Assembly: GCA_017883235.1 (NCBI GenBank)
Contig: JADGNY010000029.1
Coordinates: 1 to 54,989 of the forward strand
DNA from: Thermoanaerobaculia bacterium
GTDB lineage: Bacteria > Acidobacteriota > Thermoanaerobaculia > Gp7-AA8
Length of the DNA stretch: 54,989 nucleotides
Direction: 5' to 3'
The position numbers and the translations under genes were made by a program. This document shows positions 28,022 to 37,287 of the stretch, piece by piece. The notes beneath the pieces were generated by a model. That model was not told the DNA's origin. It saw only the letters and a program-made list of their open reading frames with translations, and made no database searches. How positions within the stretch are numbered: the stretch's first letter is position 1; every line of letters starts with the position of its first letter.

Positions 28022-28881
28022 CGCTGCGCTGGCTCGTCACCGGAGCGGGTGGGATGGTGGGCCGCGACCTTTGCGCGGCCCTGGAGATGCGCGAAGAGCA
28101 CGTCGTCGCTGTTACGAAGACGGCTCTCGACATCACCGACGCTCCCGCGGTTCGCGACGTTTTTCGCCGGGCGATGCCGGACGTAATCGTCAACTGTGCC
28201 GCGTACACGAAAGTCGATGACGCCGAGGCGAATGAGCATCTGGCCACGGCGATCAACGGCTCCGCTGTCGAGTTTCTCGCCGGCGCGGCGAATGATGTCG
28301 GTGCGTTACTCGTGCAGCTCTCGACCGACTTTGTCTTCGACGGCCTGAAACGCACGCCGTACGAGGTCAACGATCCCACGTCGCCGCTGTCGGCGTATGG
28401 CCGTTCGAAGCTGATCGGAGAGCAGGCTGCGAGCCGGGCGCAGAAGCACGTCGTCCTCCGGACGGCGTGGCTGTTCGGCGTCCACGGTCCGAATTTCGTC
28501 GAAGCGATCCTCAATCAGATTCGCAAGGGAACGAACCAGCTACGCGTGGTGCACGATCAACGCGGACGGCCGACCTACACGCCACACCTGGCCGATGCCA
28601 TCATTCGTGTGGCCCGGCTGGCGCACGCGGACGAGGACGCGCGGGGCATCCTCCACTACGCGGACAACCCTGAATGCACATGGTTCGACTTCGCTCGTGC
28701 GATCGTGGCGAGCGCCGGAGCCGATACGACAGTGATCCCGGTACCGAGCAGCGAGTTTCCACGGCCGGCGATCCGCCCGGCGTATTCGGTCCTCTCGACC
28801 GAGCGTTACCAGCGGATCACCGGCGTCCATTCCGAGTCGTGGGAAGAGGGGCTGCGCGAGTATCTGCTGGCCCGTGGTTAA
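28018..28881 (+). CDS. rfbD: dTDP-4-dehydrorhamnose reductase
   Basis: The 287-residue short-chain dehydrogenase catalyses the last step of dTDP-L-rhamnose synthesis. The Rossmann motif GAGGMVG is at 9-15, the catalytic YGRSK at Tyr127-Lys131, and STDFVFDG at 102-109. Family motifs further on include RTAWLFG and DQRGRPTYTPHLADA. The GTG start lies in the 4-bp overlap with the DUF4388 gene. The other rhamnose genes are not in the window. The product could also reduce a related 4-keto sugar nucleotide. Confidence 0.9.
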   Translation: MTLRWLVTGAGGMVGRDLCAALEMREEHVVAVTKTALDITDAPAVRDVFRRAMPDVIVNCAAYTKVDDAEANEHLATAINGSAVEFLAGAANDVGALLVQLSTDFVFDGLKRTPYEVNDPTSPLSAYGRSKLIGEQAASRAQKHVVLRTAWLFGVHGPNFVEAILNQIRKGTNQLRVVHDQRGRPTYTPHLADAIIRVARLAHADEDARGILHYADNPECTWFDFARAIVASAGADTTVIPVPSSEFPRPAIRPAYSVLSTERYQRITGVHSESWEEGLREYLLARG

Positions 28882-28974
28882 GGCGTCACCGCAGAAAAAA
28901 GTGCAGCCGGACCCGTTGCCGAACCGCGCGACCCAGACAAGGCACGGCTCACCGCAGAATCCGACTGCCCATTA

Positions 28975-29718
28975 TTAGAGGGCCCGATCTCTCAGATTTC
29001 CCGCGTACATCAAATACTCGACGTTGCCCTCGGCGCCTTTGATCGGGCTTTCGATCACCCCTTTTACGGCGAAACCGTTCTCATGCGCTGAAGCCAGGAC
29101 CGCATCGACCGCGGCCGTGCGCTTCACGTCATCGCGAACGATCCCGCCTTTTCCGACTTCGCCTTTTCCGACCTCGAACTGCGGTTTGATCAACGCCACC
29201 AGTTCGCCGTGAAGGAACGTGGCCACCGCAGGCAGGATCAGTTTCAGCGGGATGAAAGAGACATCGATCGAAACGAATTCGATGACATCGTCAAAATCAG
29301 CAGCAGTAAGATAGCGGGCGTTGACCTTCTCGCGGTTGACCACGCGCGGATCGTTGCGAAGGGAAGCGTCGATCTGTCCGTACCCGACGTCGATGGCGTA
29401 GACCTTCTTCGCGCCGCTCTTCAACATCACATCGGTGAAACCGCCGGTCGATGCGCCGATATCCGCGCAAATCCTTCCTCCGACACTGATCCCGAATTCG
29501 CGGAGTGCGTGCGCGAGCTTCATCCCGCCCCGCCCAACCCAGGGATGCTCCAGCTCCTCGATCCGCAGTTGGTCGTCATCGGCGACGCTGGTTCCCGCCT
29601 TGTCGGCATGCTGCCCGTTGACCAGGATCCTTCGGGCCATGATCAGCGACTGCGCTTTCGAGCGCGTGTCGCACAGACCACGCTCGACGAGGGCGACGTC
29701 GAGACGCTGTTTTTTCAT
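28975..29718 (-). CDS. tlyA: TlyA-family rRNA 2'-O-methyltransferase
   Basis: The 247-residue protein has an S4 RNA-binding domain (about 1-60: KKQRLDVALVERGLCDTRSKA) and an FtsJ-like SAM methyltransferase domain (ADIGASTGGFTDVMLKSGAK, AIDVGYGQIDASLR, SIDVSFIPLKLILPA). TlyA methylates the ribose of 16S and 23S rRNA; the haemolysin name is historical. The ATG at 29718 overlaps the PIN-gene stop (ATGA). It is the last gene of the reverse-strand operon that begins with xseA. Confidence 0.94.
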   Translation of the reverse strand: MKKQRLDVALVERGLCDTRSKAQSLIMARRILVNGQHADKAGTSVADDDQLRIEELEHPWVGRGGMKLAHALREFGISVGGRICADIGASTGGFTDVMLKSGAKKVYAIDVGYGQIDASLRNDPRVVNREKVNARYLTAADFDDVIEFVSIDVSFIPLKLILPAVATFLHGELVALIKPQFEVGKGEVGKGGIVRDDVKRTAAVDAVLASAHENGFAVKGVIESPIKGAEGNVEYLMYAGNLRDRAL

Positions 29719-30122
29719 TCGTTGACGACGGTGAAGCCTTCCTGGCGGAAGTGGTGGTCGTTAGTGAGGACGTGGGTGATACCGCGCCTTTCCATGAGTT
29801 CCATCGACATGCAATCGACGAACGAATACTCCTTGTCGAGCCGGCGTGAATAGCGGTCGACCGAGGACTGAAAGAGCGGAGTGAACGTAGCTACATCGTA
29901 CTGGGGATGCATCAGCAGGTTTCGCACACGCTGCGCCGCTTGCAGACGCTGTGCGCTTCCGAATCCGCCAAAGTACGCAAGAAATTCGGCGAGAACTCCT
30001 TCGTGAGTCACGAGGATCGCGTTCGCGGTGCGTGCATCGATTTGGACCGCCTGGCGATGATGGCCGTCAAAACGATCGACAAGAGCGATGAGAAACCACG
30101 TGTCGACGAGGTAAAGCTGCAT
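29715..30122 (-). CDS. PIN-domain protein, VapC-like, without an antitoxin
   Basis: The 135-residue PIN nuclease-fold protein has the usual acidic residues at Asp7 (LVDTWFL), Glu46 (LAEFLAY), Asp103 (FVDCMSMEL) and Asp122 (LTNDHHF). PIN proteins cut RNA; most small ones are VapC toxins paired with an antitoxin gene directly upstream. Here the upstream gene is dxs, whose TAA shares a base with this ATG (TAATG), and tlyA overlaps the end by four bases. No antitoxin is present, so it may be a housekeeping-linked PIN protein or a captured toxin kept silent. Confidence 0.85.
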   Translation of the reverse strand: MQLYLVDTWFLIALVDRFDGHHRQAVQIDARTANAILVTHEGVLAEFLAYFGGFGSAQRLQAAQRVRNLLMHPQYDVATFTPLFQSSVDRYSRRLDKEYSFVDCMSMELMERRGITHVLTNDHHFRQEGFTVVNE

Positions 30123-32176
30123 TATTTGGTCGCTGTGCGGCGTAGCCCGTAGACAACTTCATCGACCCGATCGGAACCAGGCAGCTTGCGCAATTCTTCT
30201 TCCGGCACATTGCGAAAAATGAATTGAGCGATCTCTCCCTCGGTTGCGCCACGAGCGATCATGGCCCGGACTTCGGGGTCGAGCTCCTCTGTTTTCGATC
30301 CGCTTCTAAGAAACTCTCTCACCCTCTTCGCAATCCCGTTCGCATCGAGGTCGTACTGCGCGCGGAGCACATCCTGCGCGCCGTGATGGACGTACTCGTC
30401 CGGGATGCCGATGCGATGGAACTGGATGTCGCGGATGCCGAGTTGCTGGACGCGTTCCATGATGGCGGAGCCGAAGCCGCCGGCCAGTGAGCCTTCTTCG
30501 ACCGTGATGACGCGGGCGAATGGGCGGCAGTACCTCGTGATCAGCTCATCGTCGAGCGGTTTGATGAAACGTGCGTTGACGACGGCGACCTCGACCCCTT
30601 CTTTCGCAAGGATCTCCGCCGCCTGCACCGCCGGCCATACTTCGTTGCCGATGGCGAAGATCACACCGGCCTCGCCTTCGCGCATCACTTCGCCCTTGCC
30701 TACCGGCAAGGACTGCAGCTCGGCGTCCATGGCCACGCCGAAGCCATTCCCGCGCGGGTAGCGCAGCGACGTTGGATGGCCGGTTTCGAACGATGTCTTC
30801 AGCATGTGCCGCAGCTCGTTCTCGTCCTTCGGAGCCATGCAGATCATGTTCGGGAAGATCCGCAGGTAAGCCATGTCGTAGATTCCATGGTGTGTCGGCC
30901 CGTCGGCGCCGGCGATTCCGCCGCGGTCGAGCGCGAAAACCACCGGCAGATCCATGATGGCGACGTCGTGGAAGACCTGATCGAAGGCCCGCTGCAGGAA
31001 CGTTGAATAGATTGCCGCGATCGGCTTCATTCCCTGCGTGGCCATGCCTCCGCAGAACGTGACCGCATGCTCCTCGGCAATGCCGACGTCGAACATGCGC
31101 TCCGGCAACGCCTTCCCGAATTTGTCGAGTCCCGTGCCGTCGGGCATCGCCGCGGTGATGGCCACGATCTTCGGGTCTCGCTTGGCGAGCTCGATGAGCG
31201 TCTCGGAGAAAACGGCCGTGTAGCTCGGCGGCGATGATTTCGTCGACTTCACCACGTCGCCCGAATCGATGTCGAACGGCGAGACGCCATGCGACCAGAT
31301 CGGCCTGTTTTCCGCCGGCGTATAGCCCTTCCCCTTCTTCGTGATCACATGAACCAGGAGCGGGCCGTTGTAGTCCTTGTTCTTCTCGAACAGATCGATC
31401 AGGAAATCGAGATCGTGACCGTCGTAGGGCCCGATGTACTTGAAGCCGAGCTCCTCGAAGAGCGTCCCCGGGACGATCATGTGTTTGAAGAGCTGCTCCA
31501 TGTCGCTGGCCATGCCGTGGAGCTTCCCGCCGACGAGAGGGATGCGATCCATCATGCCCTTGGCCAGATCCTTGGCCTGGTTGTAAGCCTGTCCCTTGAT
31601 GATCCCGTTGAGGTAGCCCGACATCGCCCCGACGTTGGTCGAGATCGACATGTCGTTGTCGTTGAGGATGATCATCAACTTGCGCTTTAGATGGCCGGCC
31701 TGGTTGAGGCCTTCCAGCGCCAGGCCGCCCGACAGCGCGCCGTCGCCGATGATGGCCACGACGCGGTAGTTCTCGTCTTTGATGTCGCGCGCCACGGCAA
31801 TGCCGAGAGCGGCGGAGATCGAGGTCGAAGCATGGCCGGCGTTGAAGACGTCGTACTCCGACTCTTCCCGTTTGCAGAAGCCGGAGATGCCGCCGTGCAT
31901 GCGGATCGTGTCGAACGTATCGCGGCGTCCGGTGATGAGCTTATGCGGGTAGGACTGGTGGCCGGTGTCGAAGACGATCTGATCGCGGGGCGTGTTGAAG
32001 ACGTAGTGCAGAGCCAGTGTCAGCTCGACGATACCGAGGTTGCCGCCGAAGTGCCCGCCGATTCGCGAGACGACCTCGATGATGCGGTGGCGAATCTCTC
32101 CGGCGAGCTCATGGAGCTGTTTGCGGTCGAGCTTCCGAAGGTCTTTCGGAGAATTGATGGTGTCGAGGAGCGTCAT
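30122..32176 (-). CDS. dxs: 1-deoxy-D-xylulose-5-phosphate synthase
   Basis: The 684-residue thiamine-diphosphate enzyme makes DXP from pyruvate and glyceraldehyde-3-phosphate, the first step of the MEP isoprenoid route. Landmarks are DTGHQSYPHKLITGR, the ThDP motif GDGALSGG (144-151) with ILNDNDMSIS, the GIAEEHAVTFCGGMA region with its catalytic Glu, and LDRGGIAGADGPTHHG. It lies 15 bp after ispA, which consumes the products of this route, so the operon supplies isoprenoid precursors. The extra C-terminal 50 residues are slightly longer than in E. coli. Confidence 0.97.
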   Translation of the reverse strand: MTLLDTINSPKDLRKLDRKQLHELAGEIRHRIIEVVSRIGGHFGGNLGIVELTLALHYVFNTPRDQIVFDTGHQSYPHKLITGRRDTFDTIRMHGGISGFCKREESEYDVFNAGHASTSISAALGIAVARDIKDENYRVVAIIGDGALSGGLALEGLNQAGHLKRKLMIILNDNDMSISTNVGAMSGYLNGIIKGQAYNQAKDLAKGMMDRIPLVGGKLHGMASDMEQLFKHMIVPGTLFEELGFKYIGPYDGHDLDFLIDLFEKNKDYNGPLLVHVITKKGKGYTPAENRPIWSHGVSPFDIDSGDVVKSTKSSPPSYTAVFSETLIELAKRDPKIVAITAAMPDGTGLDKFGKALPERMFDVGIAEEHAVTFCGGMATQGMKPIAAIYSTFLQRAFDQVFHDVAIMDLPVVFALDRGGIAGADGPTHHGIYDMAYLRIFPNMICMAPKDENELRHMLKTSFETGHPTSLRYPRGNGFGVAMDAELQSLPVGKGEVMREGEAGVIFAIGNEVWPAVQAAEILAKEGVEVAVVNARFIKPLDDELITRYCRPFARVITVEEGSLAGGFGSAIMERVQQLGIRDIQFHRIGIPDEYVHHGAQDVLRAQYDLDANGIAKRVREFLRSGSKTEELDPEVRAMIARGATEGEIAQFIFRNVPEEELRKLPGSDRVDEVVYGLRRTATK

Positions 32177-32191
32177 GGCAGCATCGGCGCC

Positions 32192-33082
32192 TCACGATCG
32201 CCGTTCGCAGATGAAACGCGCGATCCCGGCGAGATAGTTCACAGGGCCGGCGATGATATCAGCGTTGAGAACCGCCTCTTCGAGCAGCGATTCAACCCTG
32301 GCGCGCGCGGCATCCGTACCGAACACCGCCGGATAGGTCAGCTTTCCTTGTGCAAGATCCTTCCCGGCCGTTTTTCCTAGTGTCGCGGCGTCTTCTTCCT
32401 GGTCGAGCAGATCATCGACGATCTGGAAGGCCAGCCCCACTGCATTGCCGTAGCGGCGGAGCGCATCGACCTTCTCCTCGGGCGCACCGGCAAGCAGCCC
32501 GCCGAGAACCACGGACGCCGTCAGCAGTTTGCCGGTCTTGTTGCGATGGATGAAATCGAGTAGCTCAGGACTCGCTTCGTTCGTGCCGGTGGTGATGACA
32601 TCCGCGACCTGCCCCCCGATCATCCCTTTCGAGTCGACGGCGACGGCGACTTCGCGCACGGCCCGAAGCTGGTGTGCGGCGTCGATGCCCGCCACCGGCC
32701 GGGCCAGCCATGCGAATGCTTCGGTCAGCAGCGCGTCGCCGGTGAGAATGCCCATCGCCTCGCCGAAGACGACGTGCGTCGTCTTGCGTCCCCGGCGGAG
32801 GTCGTCGTTGTCGAGGGCGGGAAGATCATCGTGAACGAGCGAATAGGTATGGATCAGCTCCAGCGCGGCGATTGGAACGAGCAGCCCCTCGACGTCGGCG
32901 CCGCACGCTTCGGCCGCCGCGATGGCGACGATCGGCCGGATGCGCTTGCCGCCGCCGAGGACGGCGTAACGCATCGCCTCATGGATGACGGCAGGCGGTG
33001 TATCTGCGGGCGGGAGGTTTGCGCCGAGCACGCGATCGACGAGTTGCCGTTTGTCGTTGAGGTAGTCCAGGAGCGCGCTCAC
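32192..33082 (-). CDS. ispA: polyprenyl (farnesyl) diphosphate synthase
   Basis: The 296-residue prenyl transferase has a first Asp-rich motif DDLPALDNDDLRRGR (from Asp85) and a second, DDLLDQEED. The bases before the first motif give HTYSLVHDDLPALD, very like IspA-type farnesyl diphosphate synthases (E. coli has HTYSLIHDDLPAMD), so C15 product is inferred; geranylgeranyl synthase is the alternative. The ATG at 33082 overlaps the xseB stop (ATGA), the usual xseB-ispA-dxs order. Confidence 0.93.
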   Translation of the reverse strand: MSALLDYLNDKRQLVDRVLGANLPPADTPPAVIHEAMRYAVLGGGKRIRPIVAIAAAEACGADVEGLLVPIAALELIHTYSLVHDDLPALDNDDLRRGRKTTHVVFGEAMGILTGDALLTEAFAWLARPVAGIDAAHQLRAVREVAVAVDSKGMIGGQVADVITTGTNEASPELLDFIHRNKTGKLLTASVVLGGLLAGAPEEKVDALRRYGNAVGLAFQIVDDLLDQEEDAATLGKTAGKDLAQGKLTYPAVFGTDAARARVESLLEEAVLNADIIAGPVNYLAGIARFICERRS

Positions 33083-33354
33083 TCCTCATCGTCCTCTGGG
33101 TGCAGCTCGGACCGCTCATCGAGCTCCTCACTCTCGAACGGCTCGATACGCGGCTGCCCTTTCGGGTCGGCCAGAATCAGTTCGATCTTCTTCTCCACTT
33201 CCTCGAGTTTCTGATTGCAGAAGCGGGAAAGGCGGACGCCTTCCTCGAAGAGCTGCAGCGACTCATCGAGCGGCATCTCCTCCGACTCCAGACGCTTCAC
33301 GATCGTCTCGAGGTTTTGAAAGGCTTTTTCGAATTCGTTGGATTTGCGGGCCAT
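33079..33354 (-). CDS. xseB: exodeoxyribonuclease VII small subunit
   Basis: The 91-residue helical subunit holds EFEKAFQNLETIVKRLESEEM, then PLDESLQLFEEGVRLSRFCN, the family signature. It assembles with XseA into the nuclease that degrades single-stranded DNA. The tail (SEELDERSELHPEDDEE) is acidic. It follows xseA by 9 bp and overlaps ispA. Confidence 0.96.
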   Translation of the reverse strand: MARKSNEFEKAFQNLETIVKRLESEEMPLDESLQLFEEGVRLSRFCNQKLEEVEKKIELILADPKGQPRIEPFESEELDERSELHPEDDEE

Positions 33355-33363
33355 GAGTGCCGG

Positions 33364-34665
33364 TCATTCTTTCGCCAGGGGCCACACAGTCTCAAGCCCC
33401 ATGGTCTTTGCGTCAACCGTGCACTCGATGCGGCCCTTCTTCAACTGCACCTCGATCAGCTCGCCGATGGCGACGGCATTGGCGTCGAGAATCGGCTTAC
33501 GGCGCCCGCGCTTTGTGCGGGAGAAGGCGATGGCGTAGCCGCGCGACAGGACGGAGAGGGGTGAAACGGCGCTGAGCGTTGCGGCGGCGGAGCGCAGGCG
33601 CTCGCGCTCGCGCATGACGAGCGCGGGGAACCGCAGCAGCGGTGCGTTTACCGCGGCGAGCCTCGATCGCATCGATCGCGCTCGTGCTTCCAGCAGGCGG
33701 AACAGCGTCACGCGGCTGCGATTGAGGCGCTCACGCCGGAGGGCGATGCGGCGCGGCACCATGCCCAGGCGGTCGGATGAAGCGAGATGGCGCAGCTCGT
33801 GGCGGTAGTTCCGAACGCGCGACTCGACGACCTGCCGCACCCGCCGCGTCATGTGATCGAGCTGCGTGCAGAGCTCGCTCTTGGCGCGAATCACGATCTC
33901 CGCGGCGGCGGACGGCGTCGGCGCGCGCAGATCGGCTACGAAATCGCAGATCGTGAAGTCGGTCTCGTGTCCGATCGCGGAGATCGTCGGGATGGTGCAG
34001 TCAGCCACCGCGCGCGCCACCGATTCCTCGTTGAAGGCCCACAGGTCTTCGAGCGAACCTCCTCCGCGGCAGATCAGAAGGACGTCGTGCAACTGCCAGC
34101 GCGAGAGGTGGCGGATGGCGATGGTGATCTCACGCGCCGCATCCCGTCCCTGCACCCGCACTGGATATACCTGCACGTGAAGGCCGGCGAAGCGCCGGCC
34201 GAGGACGTTCAACACATCCCGGATGGCAGCGCCACTCGGACTGGTGACGATCGCGATCCGTTGCGGCAGCATCGGGATCGGCTTTTTTCGGGCTTGGTCG
34301 AACAACCCCTCATCGGCGAGCTGCTTTTTCAGCTGCTCGAACGCCAGTTGCAGTGCGCCCAGACCAGCCGGCTCCACCGCCACCGCGTTGAGCTGAAACT
34401 CTCCCTTCTGCTCGTAAAGGGTCAGCCGTCCGCGGACGACGAGTTGCAATCCGTTCTCGATTCGGAAGCGAAGGAAGCGCGCGTTCGTGGCAAAAAGGAC
34501 CACCCGCATCTGCGCGCGGGCATCTTTGATCGAAAAATAGAGGTGACCGGCAGCGGAACGTACGACGTTCGTCGCCTCGCCTTCGACGCTTATGTCGTTG
34601 TATCGAAAGAGCTCTACGTTGATCTGACGGATGAGCTCACTTACCTGCCAGACGCGCTCTGCCAT
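33364..34665 (-). CDS. xseA: exodeoxyribonuclease VII large subunit
   Basis: The 433-residue catalytic subunit has an N-terminal OB fold (WQVSELIRQINVELFRYNDI), then the nuclease domain with RIAIVTSPSGAAIRDVLNVL, ICRGGGSLEDLWAFNEE and SAIGHETDFTICDFVADLRAPTPSAAAE, followed by a helical coiled region. It is the first gene of the reverse-strand operon xseA-xseB-ispA-dxs-PIN-tlyA. Start ATG 34665. Confidence 0.97.
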   Translation of the reverse strand: MAERVWQVSELIRQINVELFRYNDISVEGEATNVVRSAAGHLYFSIKDARAQMRVVLFATNARFLRFRIENGLQLVVRGRLTLYEQKGEFQLNAVAVEPAGLGALQLAFEQLKKQLADEGLFDQARKKPIPMLPQRIAIVTSPSGAAIRDVLNVLGRRFAGLHVQVYPVRVQGRDAAREITIAIRHLSRWQLHDVLLICRGGGSLEDLWAFNEESVARAVADCTIPTISAIGHETDFTICDFVADLRAPTPSAAAEIVIRAKSELCTQLDHMTRRVRQVVESRVRNYRHELRHLASSDRLGMVPRRIALRRERLNRSRVTLFRLLEARARSMRSRLAAVNAPLLRFPALVMRERERLRSAAATLSAVSPLSVLSRGYAIAFSRTKRGRRKPILDANAVAIGELIEVQLKKGRIECTVDAKTMGLETVWPLAKE

Positions 34666-34770
34666 TCGCGCATCTTAGATAAATCAATCTAGGCAAGCTA
34701 GTTGCTCTTCCGTTTATCGCCAAAAGGCATAAACGAGCTGCCAGCTAGAAGGCAGCAAGGAGCAGGAAAA

Positions 34771-35316
34771 ATGAAAAAAGAAACGTTTCTGAAGAAAGCA
34801 GTTGCCGGCCTCGGATCGGCAGCGCTCGTAATTGCATTGAGCGCCTGTGCTCACCATGATGCTACCGCGGACAAGGGCTATGGGCAGATTCGCACCGAAG
34901 AGCCGGCCTCGCCGAGCAGCAGCGGGACCACCGTTGCGACAGTCGCGGTTCCCGCCAACGCGGAGGGCGTCGGCACATCGTCGACTCCGGCGGTGATCTC
35001 CGGCCCGGCGGCGGTCGACAGCACCGGCCGCGCCTACACCAGCAGCTCGGTTGGCAGCGCCGGCAATAGCAACACCGTCGGCACGAACACGAACGTCAAC
35101 CTCATTCCCAAGAAGAGCTCTGATGTGACGGTCACGCAGTCCGCGGCCACCGTCGAGACGCCGGTCGTCACCGAGACTCCGGCCCCGGCCCCTGTCATCG
35201 TCGAGACCCCGGCTCCGGTGGTCGAGACCCCGATGGCCTCGAGCACGACCGAGCAGACGACGACCACGACGACGGAAACACCGAAGCATCACCACCACCG
35301 GATGCACAAAGACTAA
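34771..35316 (+). CDS. low-complexity lipoprotein of unknown function
   Basis: The 181-residue protein has a lipoprotein signal (MKKETFLKKAVAGLGSAALV then IALSAC, Cys26). The mature region is disordered, rich in Ser, Thr, Val and Pro, with repeated VETP/TPAPAPVIVETPAPVVETP units and a histidine-rich end KHHHHRMHKD. It may span or bind the cell envelope; no domain is recognised. AAGGAG at 34757-34762 precedes ATG 34771, and a GCTGCC/GGCAGC hairpin (34737-34756) touches the ribosome site. It is divergent from xseA and has its own terminator. Confidence 0.75.
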   Translation: MKKETFLKKAVAGLGSAALVIALSACAHHDATADKGYGQIRTEEPASPSSSGTTVATVAVPANAEGVGTSSTPAVISGPAAVDSTGRAYTSSSVGSAGNSNTVGTNTNVNLIPKKSSDVTVTQSAATVETPVVTETPAPAPVIVETPAPVVETPMASSTTEQTTTTTTETPKHHHHRMHKD

Positions 35317-35341
35317 TCCTCCCGGTTAACGCATTGCAGCA

Positions 35342-35369
35342 GGGCGCGGGCGACCGCGCCCTTTTGTTT
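35342..35369 (+). terminator. Rho-independent terminator
   Basis: GGGCGCGG (35342-35349), loop GCGA, CCGCGCCC (35354-35361), then TTTTGTTT. It ends the lipoprotein gene and lies 3 bp before the stop codon of the convergent M61 peptidase gene. Confidence 0.9.
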
Positions 35370-35371
35370 GT

Positions 35372-37258
35372 CTACTTCTTTTTCGGAGGTGTTGGTGGCG
35401 GCATCAGTGGCTTCGTCAGCGCCTCCATCCAGTCCGCCTTTCCGGTCACGCGCTCCAGATGCGGATAGCGCTCGCCGCCGTGATAGTCGACCGGGACGGT
35501 CGTGAAAAACTCTCCGCTCTGCACGATGATCGTCATCGGCGTGCTGGCGCTGGCGGACGCCTTGATGACATCGCGTAACCGCGCCGTGCTGTAAGCGCGG
35601 CCGTTCACGGCGACGATGCGCCCTCCCGGCGTGAGGCCGGCGCGCGCGGCCACGGAGCCCGGTACGACGTCGTTGATCGTGCCGTTGTCTCTGACCGAGA
35701 AGCCCACCGACGCGCTCAGATCGGCGCCTTTGTTGCGGCCCTCGTAGTACTGCAGCGCCGTGTTCGACTTAGCGGTGTAGACGAGGTGCCAGCCAGCCTG
35801 CTCGATGCCTCCCATCGGCGGCGTCGGCGACATCGACGTCAGCCGCTCGTTGAGAAACGCCCGCCAGTCGTGAGGTGCGACAGCCTTGAGTGCGGCGACG
35901 ATGTCGTCGAAGGTGTACGGCTTGAGGTCGGGATGTCCGCTCGCGCCGCCGTAGAAGGCGCGGCAGAAATCGTCGAGCGATTTTTTGCCGTTCGTGAGCG
36001 ATCGGATGGTCATGTCGGCGTCGAGCCACAGCAGCTCGCCCTCGGGGTAGTAATCGACGCTGCGCCGCCAGTTTGTCGATGCCCCCGGCGCTTCGTAGAG
36101 AAGTTGCGCGGCGACGGCCGTGTCCAGCAACGGACGCCATGTGCGCCCAACGTGCTGCGTCATGTTGGCAGCGGTCTCGGCAAGATTTTCCCGATAGTCA
36201 TCAGCCGAAAGAATCCCGCTGCGCACAGGAAGGAGATCGCCGAGGTACTCGGTCAGACCCTCGTAAACCCAGAGAAGCTCGCCGGTCATCGGTTTGTCAT
36301 AGTTGCCGGTGGCCAGACCCGCGGGACGGCGGTACTTGCCGTTCCAGGAGTGCACAAATTCGTGAGCCAACAGTGTCGAGACCCACTTGCGGCTGGTCTC
36401 TTCGCGCAATGCCGGCTCCTCCGTTCGATCGTCGCTCGACTCGTGATGTTCGAGGCCGAAATGCGCCACGCCATCGCTCAGCGTCAGGAGCCAGTCGTAA
36501 TGACGATAGTGATTCGCGCCGAACACAGCCGATGCCTCGTCGACCAGACGGCCGTACTGCGCGGCGAAGTCGTCGGGCGTCTGGGTTGCCTCGGTGCTTT
36601 CGGAGAGCAGATTCAGCGTGTGTTTCAGCGAGGAGTGGCTGGGGATGTCGATCTTTCGCAGGATCGTACCGAGTTGCACCGGCGAATCGATCACGCGCGT
36701 CAGCGACGCTGATTCGAACGTAATCTCGTCGCCGCTGCGCCCAAGCGTCTCCAGCGCCGTCGCGTACTGCCAGCCGGCCGGAATGCGCAGCGTGGCCTCG
36801 ACCTCCAGCGAATCGCTGTGAGCCGCGGTCTTCGGGTAGAGCAGCACCGTGTTCCAGCTCAGGATCGCCAGGCGCGGCGAAGTCGAAGCACCTGCCGTGA
36901 AATTTGCTCCGGGAGCGGGCGCGAGGTAGTCGAGATCGATGTCGAGCGATGTCGCCCCTGCCGGCACATCGACCTGAAAGGCGAACATGTCGACAGGATC
37001 GCGTAGCCACGGAACGGCAGTGCCGTTGGCCTTGATCTGCAAGCCCGTCAGGCCGTTGATCGGCCCCGTCGGCCCATGCTCACCCGGAATCCACTTCGGG
37101 TAGTAGAGCGTCATCGGTCCGGGCGTCGCCTGCATCGTCAGATGCGCGTGATAGACGTTCGACGCCACGCTGCTCGCGTCGACATGCAACGTGATCGGCG
37201 CCGCGGAGAGGGCGAAGGCAACGAACAGAGCCGCAGACACGACTACGAATCGCTTCAT
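35372..37258 (-). CDS. M61 family metallopeptidase with PDZ domain
   Basis: The 628-residue secreted protein belongs to the glycyl aminopeptidase family. It has a signal peptide (MKRFVVVSAALFVAFALSA), a beta-rich N-terminal domain (PITLHVDASSVASNVYHAHL), the zinc motif HEFVHSWNGK (His299-His303) with the third ligand in YEGLTEYLGD, and a C-terminal PDZ domain (about 520-605: VGFSVRDNGTINDVVPGSVA, ARAGLTPGGRIVAVNGRAY). ATG 37258 follows GAGGAGAATT; the upstream open frame lies inside the previous gene. It follows the ferredoxin/MBL gene by 29 bp. Confidence 0.94.
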   Translation of the reverse strand: MKRFVVVSAALFVAFALSAAPITLHVDASSVASNVYHAHLTMQATPGPMTLYYPKWIPGEHGPTGPINGLTGLQIKANGTAVPWLRDPVDMFAFQVDVPAGATSLDIDLDYLAPAPGANFTAGASTSPRLAILSWNTVLLYPKTAAHSDSLEVEATLRIPAGWQYATALETLGRSGDEITFESASLTRVIDSPVQLGTILRKIDIPSHSSLKHTLNLLSESTEATQTPDDFAAQYGRLVDEASAVFGANHYRHYDWLLTLSDGVAHFGLEHHESSDDRTEEPALREETSRKWVSTLLAHEFVHSWNGKYRRPAGLATGNYDKPMTGELLWVYEGLTEYLGDLLPVRSGILSADDYRENLAETAANMTQHVGRTWRPLLDTAVAAQLLYEAPGASTNWRRSVDYYPEGELLWLDADMTIRSLTNGKKSLDDFCRAFYGGASGHPDLKPYTFDDIVAALKAVAPHDWRAFLNERLTSMSPTPPMGGIEQAGWHLVYTAKSNTALQYYEGRNKGADLSASVGFSVRDNGTINDVVPGSVAARAGLTPGGRIVAVNGRAYSTARLRDVIKASASASTPMTIIVQSGEFFTTVPVDYHGGERYPHLERVTGKADWMEALTKPLMPPPTPPKKK

Positions 37259-37287
37259 GAATTCTCCTCGCTCGATTTGACGGTGCG

